64,000 bases of DNA from Actinomycetota bacterium (GTDB lineage: Bacteria > Actinomycetota > UBA4738 > HRBIN12), in NCBI GenBank assembly GCA_040881665.1, contig JBBECT010000004.1:243782-307781 (forward strand), written 5' to 3'. How positions within the stretch are numbered: the stretch's first letter is position 1; each line of letters starts with the position of its first letter. The translations under genes were made by a program, and so were the position numbers. Shown in pieces: positions 41,496-49,572 of this stretch. Under the pieces are notes generated by a model. That model was not told the origin of the DNA. It did not search any database and was given only the letters and a program-made list of their open reading frames with translations.

Positions 41496-42809
41496 TCAGT
41501 CGCCGGTGGCCAGCTCCGGCTGGGTGAGCTCCGCCGCCGCGCGCGCTTCGACATCCCGCTCGTGCGCCTCGTCGATCGTGTCCTGCATCCCGATGCGGCG
41601 CACGACCGATAGCGCGTACGCGCCGACCGCGGCGGCGATCAGCCCGCTGATCGCGAAGGCGATCCTGGGGTCCCACACGACGACCATCGCGCCGGCCAAC
41701 AGCGCTCCGATCGGGGTCGAGCCGAGGAACACGACCGTGTAGATCGCCATCACCCGGCCGCGCATCGTGTCGCTCGACGTGAGCTGCAGCGTGGAGTTGC
41801 CGGTGATCGCGAACGCGATCCCCATCGCACCCAGCGGCGGCATCACGATGCCGGCGATCCACGGCGTGGGCGAGAGGCTGAGCGCGAGCGTGACGCCACC
41901 GAGCGCAACACCGAACATCGCGAGCCTGCGGGGGTTCGGACGGGTCGACCGGCTCGCGAGGAACAAGGCCCCCGCCAGGGACCCGACGCCCCACAGCGAC
42001 ATCAGCCAGCCCAGCATCCTCGGACCGCCGGAGAACGTCGTCTCCACGAGCAGCGGGATCAGCACGACGAAGTTGAACGAGAACAGGAACACGACGGCCA
42101 TCGTCAACATCGGGATCCGCAGCCCGGGTGTTCCGAACACGTAGCGGATCCCCTCGCGGATCTGACCGGGCTTGCGCTCGACCCGATCGCGGGGGTTCAG
42201 GTCGGCCGTGCGCATCGCGAGCAGGGCCGCGACGACGGCGAGGTAGGTCAACGCGTTGATCAGGAACACCGGCGCGAAGCCGAACGCCGCGACGAGAACG
42301 CCACCCAGCGCCGATCCCACGATGCGTGAGCCGGTGAAGGTCGCGGTGTTGAGGCTCATCGCGTTCGTGAGCTGCTGCGGCCCGACCATCTCGAGGTAGA
42401 AGCTCTGGCGCGTCGGCATGTCGATCGCCATCACCGATCCCGTCAGGAACGACAGCGACAGGATCATCCACAGCTCCGCGACGCCGGTCGCCAGAACGAT
42501 CCAGAACCCGAGCGCCACCACCGCGTACAGGATCTGGGTCGTGATCTGGATCTTGCGGTTGTCGAACCGGTCGGCGATGACACCGCCATAGGCCCCGAGC
42601 AGCATGATCGGCAGGAACTGCAGCGCGACGTCGGCGCCCACCCAGACCGCTTGCAGGTCGCTTCCTCTGGTCAGGTTGAGCACGACCAGCGGCGCGGCCA
42701 CGCTCTGCATCCAGGTGCCCGACGCGGACAGCAGCTGCCCGCCGATGAACAGACGGAAGTTGCGAACGCGCAGTGAGGCGAACGTCCGTCCGAGGGTGCC
42801 CGTGCTCAT
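41496..42809 (-). CDS. MFS transporter 2 (EntS/MFS_3-type exporter)
   Basis: 437 aa. N-terminus RTFASLRVRNFRLFIGGQLLSASGTWMQSVA, motif-A loop YGGVIADRFDNRKIQI, and TMRGRVMAIYTVVFLGSTPIGALLAGAMV in the second half match the MFS_3 (enterobactin/multidrug exporter) group. It is a paralogue of MFS transporter 3 downstream. Its ATG overlaps, by 4 nt, the stop codon of a 12-codon leader ORF that sits directly on the promoter. Likely role: drug or siderophore export. Confidence 0.85.
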   Translation of the reverse strand: MSTGTLGRTFASLRVRNFRLFIGGQLLSASGTWMQSVAAPLVVLNLTRGSDLQAVWVGADVALQFLPIMLLGAYGGVIADRFDNRKIQITTQILYAVVALGFWIVLATGVAELWMILSLSFLTGSVMAIDMPTRQSFYLEMVGPQQLTNAMSLNTATFTGSRIVGSALGGVLVAAFGFAPVFLINALTYLAVVAALLAMRTADLNPRDRVERKPGQIREGIRYVFGTPGLRIPMLTMAVVFLFSFNFVVLIPLLVETTFSGGPRMLGWLMSLWGVGSLAGALFLASRSTRPNPRRLAMFGVALGGVTLALSLSPTPWIAGIVMPPLGAMGIAFAITGNSTLQLTSSDTMRGRVMAIYTVVFLGSTPIGALLAGAMVVVWDPRIAFAISGLIAAAVGAYALSVVRRIGMQDTIDEAHERDVEARAAAELTQPELATGD

Positions 42810-42844
42810 GCGAACGCGCCCGGACGGAGCGAGGAGGGACCCAT
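42806..42844 (-). CDS. 12-codon leader ORF coupled to MFS transporter 2
   Basis: An ATG-initiated ORF encoding MGPSSLRPGAFA. Its ATG (42844) is 7 nt after TAGGAT, so it should be translated as a leaderless message; its TGA overlaps the ATG of MFS transporter 2 (ATGA, 42806-42809). No Shine-Dalgarno is obvious for the transporter, so the leader may deliver ribosomes to it. Such leaders before exporters often couple expression to ribosome stalling by antibiotics; that role is inference. Confidence 0.5.
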   Translation of the reverse strand: MGPSSLRPGAFA

Positions 42845-42851
42845 GCCCGTC

Positions 42852-42857
42852 ATCCTA
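42852..42857 (-). promoter_or_regulatory. -10 hexamer TAGGAT for the leader ORF-MFS 2 unit
   Basis: On the minus strand TAGGAT ends 7 nt before the ATG of the 12-codon leader ORF and 42 nt before the transporter ATG. Confidence 0.5.
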
Positions 42858-42888
42858 GGGGCTGGCGTGGGAACCGACGCCGCGAGGG

Positions 42889-43245
42889 TCAGACCCGCGG
42901 CTCGGACGGCGGCGACTCGTTCGGCGGCGACTCGGCCGTCGGTTCCCATTCCTTGATCGACTCGGCGAGCTTGACGAGCAGGGCTCCGGCGCCGGCCACG
43001 CCGAACAGGCGGACGATCCGGCTCGCACGCAGCGCCGGATGGTTCATGATCACCGGCGAGGCGGCGACGACACCCGCCGCCAGCAGCTCGCGCGTCTTCC
43101 TCCCCGCGGGCGACGCGAGCCATCGACGGAGCGACTCGCTCTCGTCCCGGGCCAGCTGCATCGCAGCATCGAGGGACATCGGCGGGATCCGCACCGTGGG
43201 TCGGGGGAAGGATCGCGTTCGTCGGGAGCGTGGGGTGGTCGCCAT
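42889..43245 (-). CDS. Small hypothetical protein with possible hydrophobic helices
   Basis: 118 aa from ATG 43245 with AGGAGG 4 nt upstream, a clear ribosome-binding site. Basic Arg-rich N-terminus (residues 5-18), an amphipathic helix (MSLDAAMQLARDESESLRRW), two weakly hydrophobic stretches (ELLAAGVVAASPVIM and VRLFGVAGAGALLVKLAESI) and a Pro/Glu/Ser-rich end. Probably membrane-associated. It lies between two exporter genes, 35 nt after the MFS 3 stop on the same strand, so it may be read with them. Family not recognised. Confidence 0.6.
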   Translation of the reverse strand: MATTPRSRRTRSFPRPTVRIPPMSLDAAMQLARDESESLRRWLASPAGRKTRELLAAGVVAASPVIMNHPALRASRIVRLFGVAGAGALLVKLAESIKEWEPTAESPPNESPPSEPRV

Positions 43246-43280
43246 AGGCCTCCTGTATACCCCGGTTCGCGACCGACGAC

Positions 43281-44609
43281 TCACGCCGAGAGCGAGCGCT
43301 CGACCGCCGGCTCGGTGTCGGGGGCGGGAGTGTCGAGGACGACCGTGTGCTCCACGACCTCGGCCTCGTGCTCCGCGGCCCGTTCGCGGGCCGTGCGCGA
43401 GGCGCGGCGGAGCGCCCAGAGTGCGGTCAGTCCGCCCGCGGCCGCGATCAGGCCGCCGAGGATCAGCCCGGTACGAGCTCCGAGGTGTTCCCCGACCCAG
43501 CCCGCGATCGGCGCGCCGATCGGCGTCGAACCCAGGAACACGACCGAATACAGCGACATCACCCGGCCGCGCATCGCCGGATCGGCCGTGAGCTGCAGCG
43601 TCGTGTTCCCGGTGATCATGAAGGCGATCGACGCGAGACCGAGCAGGACGACGATGCCGAGCTCCCAGCCGAAGGTCGGCGCGATCCCCGCGGCGACGCT
43701 CAGCACGCCCACCGCGACCGCCGCCAGGGCGAGCAGGCGTCGTCCGGGTCGGGCGCGGTGGGCGAGCACGAGCGCGCCGACGAACGAGCCCACACCCATC
43801 ATCGAGAGGATCAAACCGTAGGTGCGCGCATCGCCGTCGAACGTGCGCTCGGCGAGCAGCGGCATGAACACGAACCAGTTGAACGAGAAAGTGAACAGCA
43901 CCGACATCAGCAACAGCGGCAACCGGAGCTCCCGGGAGCTCCACACGTAGCGGAGTCCGTCGAGCACGCCGCGCTCGCCCTCCGGAGCGCGTTCGGCCGG
44001 CCGGAGCTCCGCAGACCGCATCGCACACAGACTCACGACGACCGCGAGGTAGGACACACCGTCCAACAGATAGCCGGGAGCGATACCCACCGCGGCGATG
44101 ATGCCGGCGCCGATCGCCGGACCGACGATCCGTGTGCCGGTGAACACGGCGCTGTTGAGGCCGACGGCGTTCGCGAGGTTCCGCTTGCCGACGATCTCGG
44201 GGACGAACGCCTGCCGCGTCGGGTGATCGACCGCCGTGACCAGGCCCTGGACCAACGCGACGGCGTAGACCATCCACAGCTGGACGACCTGGAACGCCAC
44301 GAGCGCGCCGAGCGAGAGGGCCAGCACCGCGAAGGCGGTTTGGGTGACGATCAGCGTCCGGCGCTTGTCGAAGCGGTCGGCCACCACGCCGCCGAACGCA
44401 CCGAGCACCAGGATCGGGAGGAACTCGAGCGCGAGGAGCAGCCCGAGCGCGACCCCGCTTCCCGAGAGGCGGAGGACGAGCCAGGCGGACGCGACCGTGT
44501 GGATCCAGATCCCGGTCGTCGACACGGCCATGCCGGCCAGGTAGATCCGGAAGTTGCGGACCCGCATCGAATCGAACGTGCGATGGAACGCGAGGACGAC
44601 CGCGCTCAC
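43281..44609 (-). CDS. MFS transporter 3 (EntS/MFS_3-type exporter), MarR-linked
   Basis: 442 aa from GTG 44609, overlapping the marR stop by 4 nt (GTGA). N-terminus RTFDSMRVRNFRIYLAGMAVSTTGIWIHTVA and the same motifs as transporter 2 (GGVVADRFDKRRTLI, MRGRVMSLYSVVFLGSTPIGAPIAGWV) show that the two are close paralogues. Twelve spans, then an acidic C-terminal tail of ~55 residues. Coupling to a MarR repressor suggests drug- or phenolic-inducible efflux. Confidence 0.88.
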   Translation of the reverse strand: MSAVVLAFHRTFDSMRVRNFRIYLAGMAVSTTGIWIHTVASAWLVLRLSGSGVALGLLLALEFLPILVLGAFGGVVADRFDKRRTLIVTQTAFAVLALSLGALVAFQVVQLWMVYAVALVQGLVTAVDHPTRQAFVPEIVGKRNLANAVGLNSAVFTGTRIVGPAIGAGIIAAVGIAPGYLLDGVSYLAVVVSLCAMRSAELRPAERAPEGERGVLDGLRYVWSSRELRLPLLLMSVLFTFSFNWFVFMPLLAERTFDGDARTYGLILSMMGVGSFVGALVLAHRARPGRRLLALAAVAVGVLSVAAGIAPTFGWELGIVVLLGLASIAFMITGNTTLQLTADPAMRGRVMSLYSVVFLGSTPIGAPIAGWVGEHLGARTGLILGGLIAAAGGLTALWALRRASRTARERAAEHEAEVVEHTVVLDTPAPDTEPAVERSLSA

Positions 44610-45070
44610 GGGGCGTCCCGCTCGGCCTGCAGCCGCTCGAAGATCTGGCTCGCGCGATCGAGCACCGCCAACTCTGCCGACGACAGGGTCTTCAAACGCT
44701 TCGCGAGCCACTCGTCGCCACGGCGGCGGGCGGTGCGGATCAGCTTCTTGCCCTCGGGGGTCGGCAGGACCCACGCGACCCGGCGATCGAGCGGATCGGA
44801 CTGCCGGGTGACCAGGCCTGCCTCGATCAGGGCGACGACGATCTTGGTCATCGTCGGCGGCCGGACCTGTTCGGACTCGGCGAGCTTGCCGACCGTGATC
44901 GGACCGGCCTGCTCGACCGTGGAGAGGGTCGCGAGCTGCGAGGGAGTGATGCCGGACACGGCCTGGCGCCGCAGCGTTCGGGAGAGCCGCATCACACCGA
45001 ACCGCAGCCGGCCGGCCAGTTCGCCGGGGGCCACGCTGCGGGAGACGGGAGGAGCGGTCACGTCCCCCAT
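44606..45070 (-). CDS. MarR-family transcriptional regulator
   Basis: 154 aa. Winged helix: ITPSQLATLSTVEQAGPITVGKLAESEQVRPPTMTKIVVALIEAGLVTRQSDPLDRRVAWVLPTPEGKKL, split here only for description: recognition helix around PPTMTKIVVALIEAG, wing around DPLDRRVAWV. N- and C-terminal helices form the dimer interface. It is translationally coupled to MFS transporter 3, which it probably represses in the absence of a ligand. A CTAATTAG palindrome in an AT-rich patch lies 15 bp upstream of its ATG. Confidence 0.92.
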   Translation of the reverse strand: MGDVTAPPVSRSVAPGELAGRLRFGVMRLSRTLRRQAVSGITPSQLATLSTVEQAGPITVGKLAESEQVRPPTMTKIVVALIEAGLVTRQSDPLDRRVAWVLPTPEGKKLIRTARRRGDEWLAKRLKTLSSAELAVLDRASQIFERLQAERDAP

Positions 45071-45084
45071 GATACTTCACCAGG

Positions 45085-45092
45085 CTAATTAG
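45085..45092. promoter_or_regulatory. CTAATTAG palindrome upstream of marR, possible operator core
   Basis: An 8-bp palindrome in AT-rich sequence (GGCTAATTAGTGTC) directly upstream of marR, overlapping the expected promoter (a TAGCCT hexamer on minus lies 11 nt before the ATG). It fits a MarR autoregulatory site. Confidence 0.45.
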
Positions 45093-45183
45093 TGTCACGA
45101 ACGATCTGTTGCGACGGTGTGACTTCTCACCGGATCGGGCCCTTCCGGTTGAGCCGGGACGCGGTCTGGCCGAGGATGGAGCC

Positions 45184-45858
45184 ATGGTGCTCCGACGCCT
45201 CGCCCGCGCGCTCGTGTTCTCCCTGCTCGCGGCCCTCCTCGTGGTTCCCGGCGTCGCCCTCGCGGGGGGTCAGCCAGCGTTCGAGGGGGCCGTCTCCCGG
45301 CTGGACCGGCCGACGAAGCGGCTGATGACCGGGAAGTCATGGCGCCCGGGATGCCCGGTGAAGCTCCGGGACCTGCGCTACGTGCGCCTGCGGATCTGGA
45401 CCTTCGACCGCGTGGCCCGGTGGGGCGAGCTGGTCGTGCACGAGAGGGTCGCCGACCGGATGGTCCGGGCCTTCCGGGACATCTACGAGGCGCGCTTCCC
45501 GATCCGCCGTATGCGCCTGGTCGATCACTACAACGCCAACGACACGCGATCGATGAAGCATGACAATACGAGCGCGTTCAACTGCCGGTGGCGAGCGGGA
45601 TCACCGGGCGTGTGGTCGATGCACGCGTACGGCAAGGCGATCGACATCAACCCCGTTGAGAACCCCTATTACATCCCCTCGAGCAACTACGTCTCGCCCA
45701 AGCGCGGCCGGAAGTTCGTCGACCGTTCGAAGCGGCGCCGCGGCATGATCTACAAGCGCGACGTGGTCTGGCGTGCGTTCCGCGACATCGGCTGGGAATG
45801 GGGCGGAACGTGGCGCAACGTCAAGGACTGGCAGCACTTCAGCACGAACCACCGCTAG
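45184..45858 (+). CDS. Secreted M15-family (D-Ala-D-Ala carboxypeptidase/VanY-like) peptidase
   Basis: 224 aa from ATG 45184. Signal peptide: RRLARALVFSLLAALLVVPGVALA, likely cut near residue 27. The M15_4-type catalytic core has the zinc site H147-x6-D154 in SMHAYGKAIDINP and the last ligand H218 in DWQHFS. The family trims peptidoglycan stems or acts as phage-type endolysin. No prophage genes surround it, so a cell-wall role is more likely. A hairpin follows the stop. Confidence 0.86.
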   Translation: MVLRRLARALVFSLLAALLVVPGVALAGGQPAFEGAVSRLDRPTKRLMTGKSWRPGCPVKLRDLRYVRLRIWTFDRVARWGELVVHERVADRMVRAFRDIYEARFPIRRMRLVDHYNANDTRSMKHDNTSAFNCRWRAGSPGVWSMHAYGKAIDINPVENPYYIPSSNYVSPKRGRKFVDRSKRRRGMIYKRDVVWRAFRDIGWEWGGTWRNVKDWQHFSTNHR

Positions 45859-45879
45859 TCGAGCATGTACCGGCGCGCG

Positions 45880-45900
45880 AGCACCCTCACCGGTGGTGCT
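45880..45900 (+). terminator. Hairpin followed by T-rich sequence after the M15 peptidase
   Basis: AGCACC (45880-45885) pairs with GGTGCT (45895-45900) around a 9-nt loop, followed by GTTGTTCC. It begins 22 nt after the stop. Confidence 0.5.
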
Positions 45901-46006
45901 GTTGTTCCGATGCGTGACACCGGGACCGGACGACCTGCGTCGATAGGCCCGGCGAGAGGGCCGATCTCTAGCCCTTCGACGTAGCGTCAGCGCAGGAGGC
46001 GGCCCC

Positions 46007-46012
46007 TACACT
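46007..46012 (+). promoter_or_regulatory. -10 hexamer TACACT for the small CxxC protein
   Basis: TACACT lies 42-51 nt before the two possible ATG starts, leaving a short leader with a GGGAAAG ribosome-binding-like site. Confidence 0.35.
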
Positions 46013-46053
46013 GGACCGAGCGCCGCACCGACGGCGCACCGACGGGAAAGTGG

Positions 46054-46221
46054 ATGGGACACATGGATCACGATCCGGGCACGTTCGCCGAGTGCGATGA
46101 GTGCCGGGACGTCGCGTACGAGCCGGGGTGGTACGCCCTGCTGAAGCGGCTGTCCGATCCCAGCGAGGCCCGAGACCTCTGGCTCGTCGGCAAGGACGAG
46201 GACTTCTCGGACACCTTCTGA
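46054..46221 (+). CDS. Small CxxC-containing acidic protein
   Basis: 55 aa from ATG 46054, or 52 aa from ATG 46063; GGGAAAG ends 3 or 12 nt before them. The sequence is protein-like and acidic, with CDECRD (a CxxC pair), PGWYALLKRLSDPSEA and a LWLVGKDEDFSDTF end. CxxC suggests one metal-ligand pair or a redox pair. It lies convergent to dsrE2/tusA with only 12 nt between stops. Family not recognised; coding status rests on composition, promoter and compact fit between neighbours. Confidence 0.5.
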   Translation: MGHMDHDPGTFAECDECRDVAYEPGWYALLKRLSDPSEARDLWLVGKDEDFSDTF

Positions 46222-46233
46222 CCGCGACCGCGG

Positions 46234-46776
46234 CTAGATGAACAGGTGGACGTCGGACTCCTTCATCTGCAGCAGCGCGGTGGCCGCGCCGATCGGCTCC
46301 TCGAGACCATCGATCAAGTCGTCGGTGCCGAGGCCGAGCAGGTCCATCGTCATCTGGCACGGGATCAGTCGCACGCCCATGTCCTGCGCCATCTCGAGCA
46401 GCTCGCTCGGGAGCGGCACCTTGTTGTCCTTCGCGAGCTTCTTCATCATCGCCGGCCCGGCGCCGCCGAACTGATACTTCGACAGCTTCGCCTTGTCGGT
46501 CGTCCCGGGGTTCATCACCGAGAGCATCTTCTGCATCCAGTTGTCGCCCGTGATCCGCACCCCGGGCTTCACCAGGGAGAACAGGCCCCAGAACGTGAAG
46601 AACACGCTGGCGTGCATCCCGCTCGCAGCGGCCGTCGTCGACAGGATCAGCACCGGCCAGACGCGGTCGAGGTCGCCGCTCCAGCAGATGATCGAGAGCC
46701 CGCCGTCCTCGCGGACGACGGCCGCTCCCTCCAGCTCGTCGGCTGCGACCGGGTCGCTCGTCTCGGGCGCGCTCAT
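46234..46776 (-). CDS. DsrE2-type (DsrE/DsrF/DrsH-like) sulfur-relay family protein
   Basis: 180 aa from ATG 46776, overlapping the tusA stop by 4 nt. The fold: LSIICWSGDLDRVWPVLILSTTAAASGMHASVFFTFWGL, then KPGVRITGDNWMQKMLS and the region with the conserved Cys, GVRLIPCQMTMDLLGL. DsrE2-like proteins are membrane-associated partners of TusA and act in cytoplasmic sulfur trafficking or persulfide transfer. The pair tusA-dsrE2 is a common module, here without a rhodanese or Hdr-like complex. Confidence 0.87.
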   Translation of the reverse strand: MSAPETSDPVAADELEGAAVVREDGGLSIICWSGDLDRVWPVLILSTTAAASGMHASVFFTFWGLFSLVKPGVRITGDNWMQKMLSVMNPGTTDKAKLSKYQFGGAGPAMMKKLAKDNKVPLPSELLEMAQDMGVRLIPCQMTMDLLGLGTDDLIDGLEEPIGAATALLQMKESDVHLFI

Positions 46777-47012
46777 CGGACACGGATCAGGAAACGGAAC
46801 TGCCCGTCCGAGGCGCTCGCCTCGAGCAGCTCGTTCCCTGAGATCTCGGCCCACGAGGGGATGTCGGTCTTCGCGCCGGGATCGGTGGCGAGCAGCTCGA
46901 CAACGGTGCCGGGGGCGGCGGTCTTCAGTTCCTTGGCCAGGCTCACGATCGGTCCGGGGCAGGACTGCCCGCGGGCATCGACGGTGAGGGTGGGTTCTAC
47001 GGCGGTGTCCAC
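46773..47012 (-). CDS. tusA: TusA/SirA-family sulfur carrier protein
   Basis: 79 aa from GTG 47012, preceded by AGGAGG with a 7-nt spacer. The TusA signature is [19 protein letters not shown]: the Cys of CPGP carries the persulfide sulfur. The remaining fold is typical ([22 protein letters not shown], then a final FLIRVR strand). It passes sulfur to or from DsrE2, with which it is translationally coupled. Upstream lies the divergent arginine deiminase gene. Confidence 0.92.
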   Translation of the reverse strand: MDTAVEPTLTVDARGQSCPGPIVSLAKELKTAAPGTVVELLATDPGAKTDIPSWAEISGNELLEASASDGQFRFLIRVR

Positions 47013-47238
47013 TGGGGGACCTCCTGGATCGGGTGGGACGAGGGGTGGGGAGGGAAAGGTCAGGAGCGTGCGCGCGCGAGGGCCGCGGCGCCGCCCGGCT
47101 TGGGGCGACAGCACAGGCGGCTGGGGATCATGGCCCCGACGAGTCCGGCGCAGCGTGTTCGGATCATGTGCAGGTGCAAAGCGTAACGCCGCTGGTCACG
47201 AACGCACAACCCCCGAGCATCTGCGGTCCGAGGCGCCC

Positions 47239-47244
47239 TAGACT
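47239..47244 (+). promoter_or_regulatory. -10 hexamer TAGACT for the arginine deiminase gene
   Basis: TAGACT ends 10 nt before the ATG at 47255, predicting a leader of at most 3-4 nt. Confidence 0.5.
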
Positions 47245-47254
47245 GAGCGCCACG

Positions 47255-48502
47255 ATGGCGGCCCAGGCACCCGAGCGCGAGCGTGAGCGTGATCCTCGCC
47301 TGTACGTCGGGTCCGAGGTCGGAACCCTGCGGCGGGTGATGCTCCACCGGCCCGACCTCGAGCTGCAACGCCTGACGCCCACGAACAAGGACGAGCTGCT
47401 CTTCGACGACGTCCCCTGGGTCAAACGCGCGCGGCAAGAGCACGACGCCTTCGCGGCCACCCTGACCGATCGGGGGGTCGAGGTCCTCTACCTCGAGGAG
47501 CTGCTGGCCGAGGCGCTGGACCTCGACGGGGTACGGGTCTCGCTCCTGGACCGGCTCCACCTCGAGACCCTGGGTCCCCTACTGGGACCCGCCGTGCGGG
47601 AATGGCTCGACGACGTGCCCGCGAAGGAGCTCACCGAGCGGATGATCGCCGGCATCACGTTCGGGGACCTGCCCTTCGAGACCGACAGCCTCGTGCACCA
47701 CGTGCGCCGCGGATTCGTCCTGACCCCCCTGCCCAATCAGTTGTTCACCCGTGATCCGTCGGCGTGGATCTACGGCGGGGTATCGATCAATGCGCTCGCC
47801 AAGCCCGCTCGCGAGCGAGAGTCGCTCCACCTGGATGTGATCTACCGGCACCACCCCGTTTTCGCCGGGCAGCCGTTCGAGATCTGGAGCGACGACGTCG
47901 CGGCCCCGCTCGCCGTCGAGGGTGGCGACGTGCTCGTGATCGGCAACGGGGTGGTGCTCGTCGGGATGGGCGAGCGCACGAGGCCAGGGACCGTCGAGAC
48001 GCTCGCCGAACGGCTGTTCCGTGCCGGGGCGGCGACCGAGGTGCTCGCGATCGAGCTTCCCGAGAAGCGCAGCGCGATGCATCTCGACACCGTGCTGACG
48101 ATGCTGGACGTGGACGCGTTCACCGTCTACCCCGAATTGCGCGCATCGATGCTCACCTACCGACTGCATCCGGGGGTCGGGGGCGTCACGATCGAAGAGG
48201 AGGACGACCTGTTCCGTGCGATCGGCCGGTCCCTCGGCCTCTCGGAGGTCCGCATCTACGACACGGGCGGCGACCGGTTCCAAGCCGAACGGGAACAGTG
48301 GGACGACGGCAACAACGTGCTGGCGATCTCGCCCGGCGTCGTGATCGCCTACGAACGGAACGTCGACACGAACACGCGACTGCGCCAGGGCGGGATCGAG
48401 GTGATCACGGTCGAGGGGTTCGAGCTCGGCCGTGGTCGCGGCGGCCCCCGTTGCATGTCGTGTCCGATCGAGCGCGACCCGCTGCCCGGCGCGACCGTCT
48501 AG
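47255..48502 (+). CDS. arcA: Arginine deiminase
   Basis: 415 aa. It hydrolyses arginine to citrulline and ammonia. Catalytic landmarks: [70 protein letters not shown] and the nucleophile Cys400 in [10 protein letters not shown]. Length and motifs match complete ArcA. No ornithine carbamoyltransferase or carbamate kinase lies alongside, so a full arginine fermentation operon is absent from this window; acid resistance or nitrogen supply is plausible. Confidence 0.95.
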   Translation: MAAQAPERERERDPRLYVGSEVGTLRRVMLHRPDLELQRLTPTNKDELLFDDVPWVKRARQEHDAFAATLTDRGVEVLYLEELLAEALDLDGVRVSLLDRLHLETLGPLLGPAVREWLDDVPAKELTERMIAGITFGDLPFETDSLVHHVRRGFVLTPLPNQLFTRDPSAWIYGGVSINALAKPARERESLHLDVIYRHHPVFAGQPFEIWSDDVAAPLAVEGGDVLVIGNGVVLVGMGERTRPGTVETLAERLFRAGAATEVLAIELPEKRSAMHLDTVLTMLDVDAFTVYPELRASMLTYRLHPGVGGVTIEEEDDLFRAIGRSLGLSEVRIYDTGGDRFQAEREQWDDGNNVLAISPGVVIAYERNVDTNTRLRQGGIEVITVEGFELGRGRGGPRCMSCPIERDPLPGATV

Positions 48503-48504
48503 AG

Positions 48505-49356
48505 CTACCGGTCGGGCAGAGGCGGGGGAGACAGGCACCCTGCGTCGGCACCGAGTCGGGCGAGGCCGGCGAGGTCTCCTTGCCCGTACGCGGTCGCGGT
48601 CGATCGCCCGTCGGTCGACATGATCTCGTCACGCGCGTGCACGTGGGCGAGGCCCACGGCGTGGCCGAGCTCGTGGAGCATCGTGACGCCACGGGACCAC
48701 GGCCAGGCGAACCCGCGAGGGCCGCGATCGCGGGCGTTGAGCGCGATCACGCCGCTGACGTACACGCCGGGATCGCGCGGTGACCATCTCGGGCTGGCGA
48801 GCCCGAGGGCGAGCGGGCCCTCGTCGCTCACACGCCAGTCGAACGATGAGGTCCTGGGGTCGTGCCAGTCGACGAGCAGTGGCGCCCACCGCTCGCCGTA
48901 CCTTCCCGGCTGGTAGAGGGCGCGGGTCGGGCGGGCGACCTCGTCGGTGCGTCCCTCAAAGTCGAACCGGAGACCGCTCGCCGCCTCGAGGGCACCGACG
49001 GCCGACTTGAGGTCCGCGAGCGCGCCGCGTGGGGCCTCGTCGAGGTTCGTGACGTAGTGGATCTCTCCGCACGGATCGAACCGCCACGGCCCCTTGCCCT
49101 TCGAGCGCTCGAGGAACCGGAACGTCGCGGAACCTGCCGGCGCGTCCGGCACCACGGTTCGGGTGGCGTCGGGGGTGGGATCAGCTCGCGCGTCGGCGCT
49201 CTCTCTCGCCGGTCGCTCGCGCACGCGGCTCAGGGCGACGGCGCTCGCGGCGAGGATCCCGATCAGTCCCAGGACGATGAGCACGCTGCCGAAGCTTCGT
49301 CGCGGGGGTCGGCCTGCCGGCGACGGCGACAGATCCGGACGGGGCGGGACGTTCAC
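48505..49356 (-). CDS. Membrane-anchored zinc metalloprotease-like protein (metzincin, M10-like)
   Basis: 283 aa from GTG 49356. One N-terminal membrane helix (VLIVLGLIGILAASAVAL), a disordered linker, then an extracellular domain. The zinc motif is complete: H228-E-x2-H232-x2-G-x2-H238 (HELGHAVGLAH), with a Met-turn at M246 (DEIMS). The upstream part (PCGEIHYVTNLDEAP) resembles matrixin-like bacterial domains. It probably cleaves surface or extracellular proteins. Its promoter is leaderless; a 13-bp tandem repeat lies 60-140 bp upstream. Stops of this gene and arcA are 2 nt apart. Confidence 0.82.
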   Translation of the reverse strand: MNVPPRPDLSPSPAGRPPRRSFGSVLIVLGLIGILAASAVALSRVRERPARESADARADPTPDATRTVVPDAPAGSATFRFLERSKGKGPWRFDPCGEIHYVTNLDEAPRGALADLKSAVGALEAASGLRFDFEGRTDEVARPTRALYQPGRYGERWAPLLVDWHDPRTSSFDWRVSDEGPLALGLASPRWSPRDPGVYVSGVIALNARDRGPRGFAWPWSRGVTMLHELGHAVGLAHVHARDEIMSTDGRSTATAYGQGDLAGLARLGADAGCLSPPPLPDR

Positions 49357-49363
49357 GCGCTCG

Positions 49364-49369
49364 AGTGTA
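49364..49369 (-). promoter_or_regulatory. -10 hexamer TACACT of the metalloprotease gene, leaderless
   Basis: On the minus strand TACACT ends 7 nt before the GTG at 49356. It supports GTG as the start codon. Confidence 0.5.
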
Positions 49370-49428
49370 GGTCGTACCCGGGTGGGTCGCGCCGAAGGGC
49401 AGCGCGGCCCCCGATCGTGTGTTCCCAG

Positions 49429-49493
49429 CTAGTACGCGGTTCTAGTACGCGGTTCTAGTACGCGGTCCTAGTACGCGGTCCTAGTACGCGGTT
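49429..49493. repeat. 13-bp tandem repeat CTAGTACGCGGTY, five copies
   Basis: Units at 49429, 49442, 49455, 49468 and 49481, followed by a partial CTAG. Copies 1, 2 and 5 end in T, copies 3 and 4 in C, otherwise identical. Each contains CTAG and GTAC palindromes. It lies in the 216-bp gap between the SodX-like protease and metalloprotease genes, upstream of the latter's promoter. Confidence 0.95.
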
Positions 49494-49572
49494 CTAGCCT
49501 GGGGAACCCTCGGAGCGCTCCCGTGGATCCGCGCGACGCGGGTGGAACGAACGGCGGTACCTGTCACCGGCG

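Noticed and set aside
45184-45858. Phage endolysin or prophage remnant
   Set aside because: The M15 protein has a signal peptide and no phage structural, integrase or holin genes surround it.
49429-49493. CRISPR array at the 13-bp repeats
   Set aside because: Units are directly adjacent with no spacers, far too short, and no cas genes are present.
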